Notes: generated by a model from the sequence alone, not told the origin. A stretch of 64,000 bases of DNA from Thermoplasmata archaeon (GCA_015063235.1 SUSW01000021.1:1-64000); one strand, 5' to 3'. Shown: positions 43,010 to 52,148, numbered from the stretch's first letter. Numbers and translations are program-made.

Positions 43010-44047
43010 TTAGGATCCCAGATACCCCCTTAGGATACTGTCCAGTTCATTCTGTTTGAACTGGGCCTCCTCGAACGGTCCTGCCTTCATACGGTGGCGG
43101 ATGATCAGCGGAGCGGTGCTGGAGATGTCCTGGAACGTGATCTCGTCTCTCCCCTCTAAAGCGGCATTGGCCTTGGCAGCGCGAATCATAGCGAGGTCCG
43201 CGCGGTGTCCTTCCATCCTGTAGTGTATGGACGTCATGGCTATGGCGGTGAGCACTTTGTCCGACATATGGACCTTGCCGACCAGCTCCTTGGCCTTGAT
43301 TATTTTGTCACGAAGGGCAGCAGTATCGTCTTTGCACTCTTCTACAAATGATTCGGGGTCGGCATCGAATGCGAGCCTTCTCTTGATGACCTCGACCCTG
43401 GTGTCAGGGTTAACTTCGCTCTTGATATCTACACACATTCCGAATCTGTCCATGAGCTGGGGACGAAGGATACCCTCTTCGGGGTTCATGGATCCGATGA
43501 GCACGAATCTTGCAGGATGGGAGAACGAGATGCCTTCCCTTTCAACAAAGTTACGGCCCATGGCAGCGGAATCAAGGAGAAGGTCAACGATATGGTCATC
43601 CAGCAGGTTGACTTCATCCACATACAGCAGGTTGCCATTGGCCTGTGCGAGGACTCCTCCCTCGTACTTTCTCTCACCTGTACGGAGAACATGTTCCACA
43701 TCGAGGCTTCCTGAGATACGGTCTTCCGTAGCGTTCAGCGGAAGCTCGACAACCTTCATAGCGCGCATCGATGTCTTGTAACCTCCCTTTTTGATGCGTT
43801 CTTTGCAGTCATCGCAGAGGTATCTATGGTTCTCGGGGTTGCAGTGAAACTGACATCCTTCTATATAGGGTACATCAGGTAATATCTGTATTAAAGAGCG
43901 AACCGTGGTGGATTTAGCGGTCCCCTTTTCTCCGCGAAGAAGCACTCCTCCGATACCCGGATCTATTATGTTCAGAAGCAGTGCGCGTTTCATCTCTTCC
44001 TGTCCTACTATACGGACAAAGGGGAATTGCAGATTGTTTTCACTCAT
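43010..44047 (-). CDS. chlI: Magnesium/cobalt chelatase subunit ChlI-like AAA+ ATPase
   Basis: 345 residues from ATG 44047. Walker A GEKGTAKST near residue 40, Walker B YVDEVNLLDDH near 140, sensor region LIGSMNPEEGILRPQLMDRFG. Includes the ChlI insertions around the four-Cys cluster (CQFHCN...CDDCKERI), which probably binds zinc. It forms a ring with ChlD and powers chelation of a metal into a tetrapyrrole or corrin. Divergent from mttBC across a 280-base control region, suggesting joint regulation of corrinoid supply and the corrinoid-dependent methyltransferase. Confidence 0.9.
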   Translation of the reverse strand: MSENNLQFPFVRIVGQEEMKRALLLNIIDPGIGGVLLRGEKGTAKSTTVRSLIQILPDVPYIEGCQFHCNPENHRYLCDDCKERIKKGGYKTSMRAMKVVELPLNATEDRISGSLDVEHVLRTGERKYEGGVLAQANGNLLYVDEVNLLDDHIVDLLLDSAAMGRNFVEREGISFSHPARFVLIGSMNPEEGILRPQLMDRFGMCVDIKSEVNPDTRVEVIKRRLAFDADPESFVEECKDDTAALRDKIIKAKELVGKVHMSDKVLTAIAMTSIHYRMEGHRADLAMIRAAKANAALEGRDEITFQDISSTAPLIIRHRMKAGPFEEAQFKQNELDSILRGYLGS

Positions 44048-44325
44048 GTTATCGCCGTAACTATCCATTGGATGGATGGATGCTCCATGTTGACGGATAT
44101 ATTGTACTACTCATTAAAAAATGTTGTAGTGTGCTGTTTTTATATTGATTATATCTATATTTAATGTTGAGAGCATCAATTTATTATGTTGAGGCTAACT
44201 TCAATTATGTTGACGAATCAATGATTTTATATAGTTATGGTGACATCTCAACATTAGACAGAACGGGACGAGCGCCCGAGAGTCAAAGGCCGCTTTTGCG
44301 GTGAAATAATGGAGGAATGAAAAAG
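44048..44325. promoter_or_regulatory. Divergent chlI/mttB control region with repeated ATGTTGA motif
   Basis: ATGTTGA occurs at 44087-44093, 44164-44170, 44186-44192 and 44207-44213, an ATGTTGT variant at 44121-44127, and the inverted TCAACAT at 44248-44254. The ATGTTGT copy lies in a dyad ACTAC...GTAGT (44106-44130). A TATA box TTTTATATAG at 44225-44234 puts the mttB start near 44258, next to the inverted copy. The mttB leader (about 44258-44325) contains a CCGC-TTTT-GCGG hairpin, then GGAGG before the ATG. Array-like repeats suggest cooperative binding by a regulator, such as the MarR protein encoded downstream of mttC (inference). Confidence 0.6.
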
Positions 44326-45825
44326 ATGGTAAGCAAGCACTACCCCGGAAGGCAGAAAACATCCGGAATCAAGATAGAGCTTTTTAGCGAAGACGACATC
44401 CGCGAGATCGATTACGCCACCAGAGATGTTCTGGCAAACTATGGAGTTCAGGTTTCCGATGAGGAAGGACTTCAGGTATTCAAGGACGCAGGATGTGAGG
44501 TCAACTTCGAGACCAAGATGGTCAAGATCCCCTCAAAGCTCATCAACATGGCTCTTGCAGCAGCCCCTAAGATGTTCTACCTTTACGGACGTGACGACGA
44601 GCACACCGTCCCCATGATCCACTCAGGACCCGTCTACTACACCAACTTCGGTACCGGAATCCAGATGTGCGACTACCTCGGAGACAACAAGTACAAGACA
44701 AGGGACTCCAACGAAGAGGACCTCGCCAACACAGCAAAGATCGTAGATGCTCTCCCCAACCTCGCAGTCTACTCCCTCGCAGTTTCCGCAAGGAACTGGG
44801 CTGGAGTCGGAGCTGAGGATGTCCACGAGATGATCACATCGATCAAGAACACATCCAAGCACTTCCACCACATCGACCCCGTTGCAGAGAACGTCGAGTT
44901 CTACTGGGAGATGCTCAAGGCATACTACGGCGGAGATGAAGAGATGGCACGCAACAGGCCCATCATGTCCATGCTTGTCTGCCCCACATCACCTCTCGAG
45001 CTGTCACACAACGCCGCTCAGGTCATCATGAAGGGAGCAAGGCTCGGAATCCCTGTCAAAGTCCTTTCAATGGCAATGGCTGGAGGATCCTCACCTATCC
45101 ACCTCACCGGAACACTCGTTACCCACAACGCTGAGATCCTCTCCGGTCTCGTACTGGCTCAGCTTGCCAACCCCGGAGCACGTGTTCTCTACGGAAGTTC
45201 AACAACAACATTCGACCTCAGGAACGGAACCGCACCTGTCGGATCACCTGAGCTCGCAGTCATCTCTGCAGCCGTCGCCAAGCTCGGACAGTACTACGGA
45301 CTGCCCGTCTTCACAGCCGGTATGTAGACCGACGCTAAGATCCCCGACTCCCAGGCAGCACACGAGAAGTCGATCACATCACTTCTCCCCGCAATGTCCG
45401 GTGTCAACCTCATCTACGGATCAGGTATGCTCGAGTTGGGACAGACCTTCTCCATGGAGCAGGTTTGCATCGATAACGATATCATCGAAATGAACTACAA
45501 AGCAATGGAAGGAGCCCCCGTCACAGACGAGACCCTGGCCGTTGACGCAATCAAGGAGATCGGAGTCGGAAACGATTTCCTTGCACACGAGACCACAATG
45601 GAGCACTTCGAGTCCGCATCCAACCCTAAACTGTTCGACAGGACAATGCTCGGAGAGTGGATGAACAACGGATCCAAGAGCTGTGTTGAGAGGGCTCACG
45701 ACATGGTCGTAGACATCATGGCCAACCACGTCGTCAAACCTATTCCCGAAGACCGCCTCGCAGCAATGGAGGAGGTCGTTAAACAGGCTGACGCCGCTTT
45801 CAGAAAGAGAAAAGGAATGGAGTGA
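44326..45825 (+). CDS. mttB: Trimethylamine:corrinoid methyltransferase with pyrrolysine at codon 334
   Basis: 499 residues if the in-frame TAG at 45325-45327 is read as pyrrolysine. Start at ATG 44326 (GGAGG 10 bases upstream); this makes the amber codon number 334, the known pyrrolysine position of MttB in Methanosarcina barkeri, which supports both start and identity. Flanking sequence LPVFTAGM[18 protein letters not shown] is family typical. The TIM-barrel enzyme transfers a methyl from trimethylamine to Co(I) of MttC, giving dimethylamine. An ATG three codons upstream lies too close to the ribosome site. Highly biased codons (GGA, ATC, AAG) indicate strong expression. Directly followed by mttC. 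Confidence 0.96.
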
Positions 45826-45830
45826 TTTAA

Positions 45831-46493
45831 ATGGCATCAACAGAAGACATATGCGCAAGAGCAAAAGCAGCAGTAATGGCATACAAAGTACCTGACGCAA
45901 AGAAGATCGCAGAGGAAGCAGTCGCATCCCCTGATGTCGACCTCGTCAAAGTCATCCAGGAGGGCTACTCCGCCGGAATCACAGAGGTCGGAAAGCTCTT
46001 CGATGCAAAGAAGATCTTCCTGCCCCACATGATGGCAGCCGCTAACGCTATGACCGCCGGAATGGACGTCATCGTCCCCGAGATCGAGAAGCGCGGTGGA
46101 TCCGTCGGAGAGGGACTCGGAAACGTCGTCATCTGCTCAATCGAGGGAGACATCCACTCGATCGGAAAGGACATCGTCGCAATCATGCTCAAGGTCGCCG
46201 GATTCAACGTCTTCAACATCGGAAGGGACGTTCCCCTCGGACAGATTGTACAGGCATGCAAGGACAACGACGCAGTCGCATGCGGAACCTCTGCACTCAT
46301 GACCTCAACCATGGTCGGCCAGAAGACCCTGGAAGAGATGATGGTGAAGGAAGGCCTCAAGGGCAAGTGCAAGACCAACGTCGGTGGAGCACCTGTTACC
46401 CAGCAGTGGGCCGATGAGATCGGAGCAGACATCTACTCTGAGAGTGCGAACGACGCTGTCGCAAAGTTCACAGCGGTATTCTCTGACGCCTGA
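45831..46493 (+). CDS. mttC: Trimethylamine corrinoid protein
   Basis: 220 residues. Helical N-terminal cap (residues 1-85) then a Rossmann-like B12 domain with the cobalt-ligand motif EGDIHSIGKDIV (DxHxxG, His about residue 105) and the later SxL (CGTSALMTSTM) and GG (NVGGAPVT) motifs that hold the nucleotide tail. It accepts the methyl from MttB and passes it via MtbA to coenzyme M. Begins 5 bases after mttB. A terminator follows. Confidence 0.95.
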   Translation: MASTEDICARAKAAVMAYKVPDAKKIAEEAVASPDVDLVKVIQEGYSAGITEVGKLFDAKKIFLPHMMAAANAMTAGMDVIVPEIEKRGGSVGEGLGNVVICSIEGDIHSIGKDIVAIMLKVAGFNVFNIGRDVPLGQIVQACKDNDAVACGTSALMTSTMVGQKTLEEMMVKEGLKGKCKTNVGGAPVTQQWADEIGADIYSESANDAVAKFTAVFSDA

Positions 46494-46513
46494 AATTAAA
46501 CAAAGGGGCTACC

Positions 46514-46550
46514 CCCCGCAGTGCCAGCTGCGGGGAAGCCTGGTTTTTCC
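46514..46550 (+). terminator. Terminator of mttBC
   Basis: CCCCGCAG-TGCCAG-CTGCGGGG hairpin (46514-46535) followed by AAGCCTGGTTTTT. It lies 20 bases after the mttC stop. Confidence 0.75.
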
Positions 46551-46646
46551 TTCTTTACCTGGAGTGTGGCCCCTTTGATACCCTCAACTTTGATATACGA
46601 AAGTGAGGAACCAACGTTTTTAAACAACGAACTAAATGCGGGTAAT

Positions 46647-47204
46647 ATGCCTGAGAGAGAGGACGTCTATTGGAACTCTTTTTTGCCGGCGTTCTTCGAC
46701 AGGATGAGCCTGGTCATGCGTAAGAACATGACCGAGATCGTGTCAGATTACGGTCTCACCAGTGCCCACGCAGTCTATCTCATTGCATTGCACCTCAGAG
46801 ACGGTCAAACCCTTGTGAGCCTGTCCCGTTTCCTGGATCTTGATACGGCGAACACCAACCGTGTGGTCAAGGTTCTCAGGGAGAAGGGGCTGATATACGA
46901 TGACCGTAAGTCCGAGTCCAGCAAGAAGTATTCGATCTTCCTGACCGAGGAAGGCCATGAGCTGGCTGCCAAAGTCATGAACGGGATCACGGATCTTAAC
47001 AACAGCTACTTCCGCGACATTCCGAGAGAGGATATCCTCCAGATGAGGAACACTCTTATCCGCGTCCTGAACAACATGAACACCGACATCGATAGTTACA
47101 TGGGTTCGAAGTACGAGGATCCGTTCTACACGCACCTTCACATCATTCCGCCTGCGGACGGATACGAGGCAGAATCCATCCGTGTGCAGACTAGGAAAAA
47201 GTGA
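46647..47204 (+). CDS. MarR-family transcriptional regulator
   Basis: 185 residues. Winged helix with VYLIALHLRDGQTLVSLSRFLDLDTANTNRVVKVLREKGLIYDDRKSESSKKYSIFLTEEG, the MarR recognition helix and wing. The N-terminal dimer helices are present. ATG 46647 lies about 27 bases after TTTTTAAAC, a probable TATA element, so the message is leaderless and an upstream in-frame extension is not used. CTCAAC words occur in its promoter. By position it is the best candidate regulator of the methylamine genes (inference). Confidence 0.85.
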   Translation: MPEREDVYWNSFLPAFFDRMSLVMRKNMTEIVSDYGLTSAHAVYLIALHLRDGQTLVSLSRFLDLDTANTNRVVKVLREKGLIYDDRKSESSKKYSIFLTEEGHELAAKVMNGITDLNNSYFRDIPREDILQMRNTLIRVLNNMNTDIDSYMGSKYEDPFYTHLHIIPPADGYEAESIRVQTRKK

Positions 47205-47329
47205 GCATTCAGCAGAACGCATCTGTTGGATGTAATGGTTTCCCTTTCGAACTATGTGAAAAACTTGACTAATATTTATGTCTGGCTCAGCATTTTTCGA
47301 TATTGACTACTCAATATTATGTTGGATGA

Positions 47330-47358
47330 ATTAGGTAATATTTTTTATATTGCCTAAT
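47330..47358. promoter_or_regulatory. Inverted repeat over flavoprotein promoter
   Basis: ATTAGGTAATA (47330-47340) and TATTGCCTAAT (47348-47358) form an 11-bp dyad with one G/T mismatch. They enclose the TATA box TTTTTTATAT, 25-30 bases before ATG 47372. A repressor bound here would block TBP. TACTCAATATTATGTTGG just upstream repeats the methylamine-locus word. Confidence 0.6.
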
Positions 47359-47371
47359 GAATGACAATTGT

Positions 47372-47944
47372 ATGGGAAAGATAGTGGCAGTCGCTTGTAG
47401 CCCAAAGGCAGACGGTTCGTCCTCGCGCATCACGGATGCGTTTTTGGATGGAGCTATGGGGCTCTCTACGAATTTCATCACACTTCACAGGTTGGTGAAA
47501 TGCAAGTCTATTTACGACTGTCGCCGTAACATGGCATGCAAATCTAAAGGAAAATGTGTCTTGAATGACGATCTTACAGAGGTCCTTGAGGATATCGAGA
47601 CTGCCGACTGCGTCGTATTCGCAACTCCCATATATTTTGACGGGCCCTGTGCTCTCTACAAGATGCTCGAGGACAGGATGTACGGATTCCTGGATACCGA
47701 GATGCACTCTGTTCTGGCACCGGGGAAGAAGGCCCTGCTCATCGTCACAAGCTATTATCCGGAAACAGATCTCCCGGATATCGCAGGCAGACTCGCCAAG
47801 AATCTGGAGACTTTCGGATTCGATCTCATGGGCGTTATAACATACTGCGACCACATGGGTACTGAACCTGTGGAGAAGAACGAGGTGCTTCTCCATCATG
47901 TGAAACAGATGGGCCTCAAGATGCGTAACACTCCAACGGTGTGA
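47372..47944 (+). CDS. NADPH-dependent FMN reductase/iron-sulfur flavoprotein-like
   Basis: 190 residues. Flavodoxin-like fold: VAVACSPKADGSSSRITDAFLDGA (FMN phosphate loop), then the Cys-containing KCKSIYDCRRNMACKSKGKCVLNDDL, which resembles the Fe-S cysteine cluster of iron-sulfur flavoproteins, then ADCVVFATPIYFDGPCALYKMLEDRM (isoalloxazine site). It likely shuttles electrons from F420/ferredoxin or handles O2 or peroxide stress. ATG 47372 suits the TATA box; an ATG at 47357 would lie inside the operator dyad. Confidence 0.8.
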   Translation: MGKIVAVACSPKADGSSSRITDAFLDGAMGLSTNFITLHRLVKCKSIYDCRRNMACKSKGKCVLNDDLTEVLEDIETADCVVFATPIYFDGPCALYKMLEDRMYGFLDTEMHSVLAPGKKALLIVTSYYPETDLPDIAGRLAKNLETFGFDLMGVITYCDHMGTEPVEKNEVLLHHVKQMGLKMRNTPTV

Positions 47945-47953
47945 TTCTAAGAA

Positions 47954-48340
47954 TCATTTGGATTTCTCCGCATCCCTTTTCTTCTTTTCCTTCCTGGTTT
48001 TGAGTGCCCACATTACGGTGGATACCAGGATGATCGAGAGGACAGGGTATGTGGCCTTCGTGATATCTCCTAGGAGCCAATATGCTACTATCATACCGAG
48101 TACACCGACTATTCCGAACCATCTCAGCACTGCCCCTCCGCCTAGAAGCAGAATGAATATGATGGTCACGATGAGAATCAGGATCTGCACCAAAGTCTCT
48201 GAACTGAAATAGAGGAATCCGGAATCGCCGACCGTTTCGACGATGTACGGCGAGATGTATGTATCCGTGATGTAAGGTACAGCGATAACATACAGGAGGG
48301 TCATGATGACTCCTGCTGAGAACTTGAACGCCAATCCCAT
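47954..48340 (-). CDS. Small four-helix membrane protein
   Basis: 128 residues, four hydrophobic helices (FSAGVIMTLLYVIAVPYI, TLVQILILIVTIIFILLLGG, WFGIVGVLGMIVAYWLLG, YPVLSIILVSTVMWAL) and a strongly basic C-terminus (KTRKEKKKRDAEKSK). No family recognised. It converges on the flavoprotein gene, leaving 9 bases between the stops. Confidence 0.65.
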   Translation of the reverse strand: MGLAFKFSAGVIMTLLYVIAVPYITDTYISPYIVETVGDSGFLYFSSETLVQILILIVTIIFILLLGGGAVLRWFGIVGVLGMIVAYWLLGDITKATYPVLSIILVSTVMWALKTRKEKKKRDAEKSK

Positions 48341-48398
48341 ATTGTACCCGATGACATAATAGATAAATTGATTTTATGGGAATTGTTACGGTGGTCCG

Positions 48399-49028
48399 AT
48401 GACATCCGATCCGGAATACGAGGCAACTTCCAAAGCGAAGAGGCAATACGAAAGCGGGAATGTTCAGGGTGCGGTCATAACCCTCGAGGATTATCTGAAG
48501 ACGGACCCTCATAACTGCAAGGTCAGACTTCAGCTCGCTCAATATATCATCTATGGGCTTGACAACCTAGAATACGGGATGATGCAGCTGGATGTCATAT
48601 TGGATATCGATCCTGAATATGAAGATGCGCTTTTGGCCCAGGTGGCCGTTGCCTCGAAGTACAAGAAATACAATAAGGACACCAACGCTAAATTCGAGAA
48701 GATTCTGGAGACGAAGGAGACGGGAGACATCTGTAACGCTTACGCCAGGTTTCTGAGGAATCAGATGCTCGATTTTAAGAAATCGCAGATGTACTACGAG
48801 AAGGCGATTGTGTTGGAGCCTAACCGTTACGAGTTCCATCAGAACTACGCGGCGTTGCTGCTCAACGATCTGAAGGATTACCGGAAGGCCAAGGAAGAAC
48901 TGGAAATCCTGATGAAGCTCAAACCCGGGGACAAGAAGGTCCAAGACAACTACGACCGTCTCATCAGAGAGAAGTTCGACAAGAACGGCAATCCGAAGAA
49001 ATCCAGATTGGGTTTCCTCAAGCGCTGA
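48399..49028 (+). CDS. TPR-repeat protein
   Basis: 209 residues with four or five tetratricopeptide-like units (SKAKRQYESGNVQGAVITLEDYLK, VRLQLAQYIIYGLDNLEYGMMQLDVILD, DALLAQVAVASKYKKYNKDT, QMLDFKKSQMYYEKAIVLEPNRYEFHQNYAALLLNDLKDYRKAKEELEIL). A scaffold for protein contacts; partner unknown. It converges with a zinc-ribbon gene that starts one base later. Confidence 0.75.
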   Translation: MTSDPEYEATSKAKRQYESGNVQGAVITLEDYLKTDPHNCKVRLQLAQYIIYGLDNLEYGMMQLDVILDIDPEYEDALLAQVAVASKYKKYNKDTNAKFEKILETKETGDICNAYARFLRNQMLDFKKSQMYYEKAIVLEPNRYEFHQNYAALLLNDLKDYRKAKEELEILMKLKPGDKKVQDNYDRLIREKFDKNGNPKKSRLGFLKR

Positions 49029-49520
49029 TCAGAGCCTCTTTCCGCAGTTTATGCACTTCTTCACCCTGCGGTTGATGTAGCCGCAGTTTTCGCATTGAGG
49101 GAGGCCGTCGACCTTGAGAAGGTTCACGCCGTCTCCTCTCCACCCGGTCCTGGCGATGGCGGAATTGATCTTATCGATGTCTGTGCTGAGCTCGTTGTTG
49201 CTCCTCAGCATATCTTCGTTGAACATCATGATGGCATCATCCCTCTCCTTCTCGATGATGTCCTTCTTCCCATAGATGTCTTGGAGTTTGTCGAGCTTCT
49301 TCTGGGTCTTGACCCTTACCATCTCCACAGGTTGGGTCTTGAGGACGCGGGAGAGCTTTCTTATCTCCGAGTCCATGCATTTCTGGAACTCCTCATCCGA
49401 ATAGTCCTCGAAGGGGCTCAGTCCAAGTAGCCAATATGTGTTGTACCTTCTGTCCGTGTAGAGTTCATTGCCACCGCTGGGAAGGGCGACCTCTTCCTTC
49501 TTCTTAGAGAAAAGTCCCAT
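49029..49520 (-). CDS. Zinc-ribbon helical protein
   Basis: 163 residues from ATG 49520 (MGLFSKKKEEV). Helical, charged region with NTYWLLGLSPFEDYSDEEFQKCMDSEIRKLSR, then a C-terminal zinc ribbon CENCGYINRRVKKCINCGKRL. The longer upstream ORF has no coding character. MGLFSKKK starts are common in membrane-peripheral proteins of this group; function unknown. Confidence 0.7.
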   Translation of the reverse strand: MGLFSKKKEEVALPSGGNELYTDRRYNTYWLLGLSPFEDYSDEEFQKCMDSEIRKLSRVLKTQPVEMVRVKTQKKLDKLQDIYGKKDIIEKERDDAIMMFNEDMLRSNNELSTDIDKINSAIARTGWRGDGVNLLKVDGLPQCENCGYINRRVKKCINCGKRL

Positions 49521-49680
49521 GGTCGGTCCAGGCAGTTCATGAGGTAAATAATCACCGATATGCGGATGGGGGTCGACCGTTCCGTTCGGTTCATTATCCA
49601 CAATCCAGTCATCGGCCAATCGCCCGTGAATGGATATCCGATAAATACTACCCTGCAATCTGCTTATATGAGGGCTCAGC

Positions 49681-51459
49681 ATGGCTTACGAGAGCAAGGG
49701 ACGCAAAGGCGGTTCCGGACATTACAGCAAGGATAGCAGGAAGGACGGTTCCGATAGACCCCGCGGAGGAGATGCCGGCAAGAGATTCGGCAGCAGTCCC
49801 AAGAAGGATTATCAGAAGAAGGACGGACGCAAGTTCGGTGACCGTCCGAAAGGCCATGACAGTGCACCGAGGAAGGAATTCGACAAGAAGGGCGGCAGAC
49901 GCCGCGATGGCGGACGTTCTGACAGGCCCCGCAGGGACGACAGAGGTTCCGGGAGACCGTACTGTGACCGTAAGGATGACAGGGATTCTAAGAGGTCCTA
50001 TCATGACCGCAGGGACGACAGGGGTGCCGGAAGCCGCTATCAGGACCGCCGGGAGGCTCCGGAGGAGCCTAAGAAGCTGTTGCTCCCCCAGGATGCATCC
50101 AAGCTTCTGTACAGAGGTATCGACTGTCAGATCAACGGCAACGACAACATGGCAATGATCATGTTCCTGCACGGTTCCGTCATGATGAGCGAAGGATGCG
50201 AGAATAACGCAAGGCGTATACTCAAGAACCTGGGAAAGGCCGGATTCATAGCGATGAGGACGGACATCTCCCCCAGCTGCTCGCACGAGGCTCTCATAGA
50301 ATTCGATTACATCTGCATCACCTTGGATTCCGGATTCGACCGCTCTGCTTTCGACAAGGCATACGCGGAAGGCAACACACATGCAATCTATCGCAGGATA
50401 TGCCTGGAGGAGGTTGAGGGTGACGATCCCGTCATAGACGAGTTCGCATCCAGATATCCCGATGACGAGAAGAAGGTCATCGCTGGTCTCGATTACCTGA
50501 GAAGGAAGAAGGATTCGCCTTCTGCCGAGAACCATCTGGAGAGGATCCAGAAGTCGATAGAGCTGAAGCGTTTGGTCAACGTGATGTTCACTCGCGCCAT
50601 GAACGGCGATGCCAGGGCGGTGTCGGAGCTCAAGCAGTATTCCAAGGCCGTGCCCGAGGCGGCGTTCTACACCGAATTCCTGGCCGCCCGTGCCGAAGGG
50701 AACGAGGTGGAATGGCTCAGGGAGAAGTATCCCCAATACAGCGAGTTCATCATCGTCAAGCAGGGAGAGTTCAAGATACAGGACACACCGTTCGGCATGT
50801 TCCTCAGGGCCAAGAATCTGGAGTCCAAGAAGGAAGAGCATATGTCGGTCATGATGAACGCCGCCAGGGCGGGATCCCCAGAGGCGATGGACGAGCTAAG
50901 CAGGAAGATGTTCAGGAACGACGTGAGGAAATGCCTTGCCGGCATATACCTGAAGGAGAACGACCTTCAGAACCTCATTATAGTCTACCAGGCGGGTCTG
51001 GATGACATGTATTATCTGGATCAATACTGTGCCGGAGAAAACCAGCGTATCATCGAGGTCGGAAAAGAGCTTGGTAAACAGAGTGTCGGCAAGGAGATCG
51101 ATTGGCTCAAGGACCATTACGACAAAGGCATGGAGTTCTGCAGGGATGAGCTCATCGAGAGGTCCAAGGACGAGTTTTATCAGAACAAGAAGATGGTGTA
51201 TGCTCTGCACGATATCGGGGCCGACAGGGAGGCTGCTGAGCTGTACTTTGCCATGGAGGGCAATCCCGAGCTTCCATCGTACAAATGGCTGAAGAAGGTG
51301 TGCTCAGACGATGAGGTCACAGCTTATGTCCGTGCCCATTTCGAGGAAAGGGGCGATCTTGCGACATTTGACTCGATATTCGTCGATGACGGTTATGAGA
51401 AGAGGCCTAAAAGGAAACCGGGAATCGGCAGGAAGCCCTTTTCAAGGCCGCGCCGTTAA
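49681..51459 (+). CDS. Large protein with disordered basic RG/RD-rich N-terminus
   Basis: 592 residues. The first 130 are low complexity, rich in Lys, Arg, Gly and Asp (RPRRDDRGSGRPY, RDDRGAGSRYQDRR), like RGG-type RNA-binding tails. The rest is alpha-helical with repeating short units resembling Sel1/TPR solenoids (AMIMFLHGSVMMSEGCENNARRILKNLG; EEHMSVMMNAARAGSPEAMDELSRKM), followed by a second basic tail (KRPKRKPGIGRKPFSRPRR). RNA or ribosome association is inferred from composition. Not assigned to a family. Confidence 0.65.
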   Translation: MAYESKGRKGGSGHYSKDSRKDGSDRPRGGDAGKRFGSSPKKDYQKKDGRKFGDRPKGHDSAPRKEFDKKGGRRRDGGRSDRPRRDDRGSGRPYCDRKDDRDSKRSYHDRRDDRGAGSRYQDRREAPEEPKKLLLPQDASKLLYRGIDCQINGNDNMAMIMFLHGSVMMSEGCENNARRILKNLGKAGFIAMRTDISPSCSHEALIEFDYICITLDSGFDRSAFDKAYAEGNTHAIYRRICLEEVEGDDPVIDEFASRYPDDEKKVIAGLDYLRRKKDSPSAENHLERIQKSIELKRLVNVMFTRAMNGDARAVSELKQYSKAVPEAAFYTEFLAARAEGNEVEWLREKYPQYSEFIIVKQGEFKIQDTPFGMFLRAKNLESKKEEHMSVMMNAARAGSPEAMDELSRKMFRNDVRKCLAGIYLKENDLQNLIIVYQAGLDDMYYLDQYCAGENQRIIEVGKELGKQSVGKEIDWLKDHYDKGMEFCRDELIERSKDEFYQNKKMVYALHDIGADREAAELYFAMEGNPELPSYKWLKKVCSDDEVTAYVRAHFEERGDLATFDSIFVDDGYEKRPKRKPGIGRKPFSRPRR

Positions 51460-51539
51460 GATGTCAACATAAAGTGTATATTTAAAAAACGGACCATTTG
51501 AAACTATAGTTTATATACTGCTTATAAATCCCCTTATAC

Positions 51540-52088
51540 ATGTGGGACCTTCACGTACAGAACATCGTAGCATCGACACAGCTTTCAGACGGATTCGATT
51601 TGAACAAGATCATGGAGGGTCTTAATGATTCCAAATACGACCCCCACACATTCCCCGGACTCGTCTACAGGGTAAAGGATCCGAAAACATCCGTTCTGCT
51701 ATTCAGATCGGGAAAGGCTGTCTTCACAGGATCGACAGACCTGAATATGCTCGAGGCTTCGGTCAAGAAAGTCCTCTTCGATCTGAAGGCTATCGGTCAG
51801 GATGTCTATGACAACCCCAAGACCGAGATTCAGAATATGGTCTCATCTGCGGATCTCGGTGCAGAGGTCAACCTAAATACCACTGCTATCACGCTCGGAC
51901 TCGAGAAGGTCGAATACGAGCCTGAGCAGTTCCCCGGTCTGGTCTACAGGATCAATGATCCCAAGGTCGTCATCCTTCTGTTCGGTTCCGGAAAAATTGT
52001 TATCGCAGGTGCCAAGAAGCTCGAAGAGGCAGGAAGAGCCGTCGACAACCTTGCCGAAGAGCTCAGAAGTGCCGGATTGCTTCCTTGA
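51540..52088 (+). CDS. tbp: TATA-box-binding protein
   Basis: 182 residues made of two imperfect repeats of about 90: LHVQNIVASTQLSDGFDLNKI...FPGLVYRVKDPKTSVLLFRSGKAVFTGS and IQNMVSSADLGAEVNLNTTAI...FPGLVYRINDPKVVILLFGSGKIVIAGA. This is the saddle-shaped general transcription factor that binds TATA boxes and recruits TFB and RNA polymerase. Its own upstream region is strongly AT-rich with CTTATAAAT. A terminator follows. Confidence 0.96.
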   Translation: MWDLHVQNIVASTQLSDGFDLNKIMEGLNDSKYDPHTFPGLVYRVKDPKTSVLLFRSGKAVFTGSTDLNMLEASVKKVLFDLKAIGQDVYDNPKTEIQNMVSSADLGAEVNLNTTAITLGLEKVEYEPEQFPGLVYRINDPKVVILLFGSGKIVIAGAKKLEEAGRAVDNLAEELRSAGLLP

Positions 52089-52098
52089 AACCACATCC

Positions 52099-52148
52099 AA
52101 AGGCTGCCAGAAGGCGGCCTTTGATTATCATCACCATCATTTTTTTCT
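52099..52148 (+). terminator. Terminator of tbp
   Basis: AAAGGCTGCC-AGAA-GGCGGCCTTT, 10-bp stem with GNRA-like loop (52099-52122), and a run of T at 52139-52147. Confidence 0.75.
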
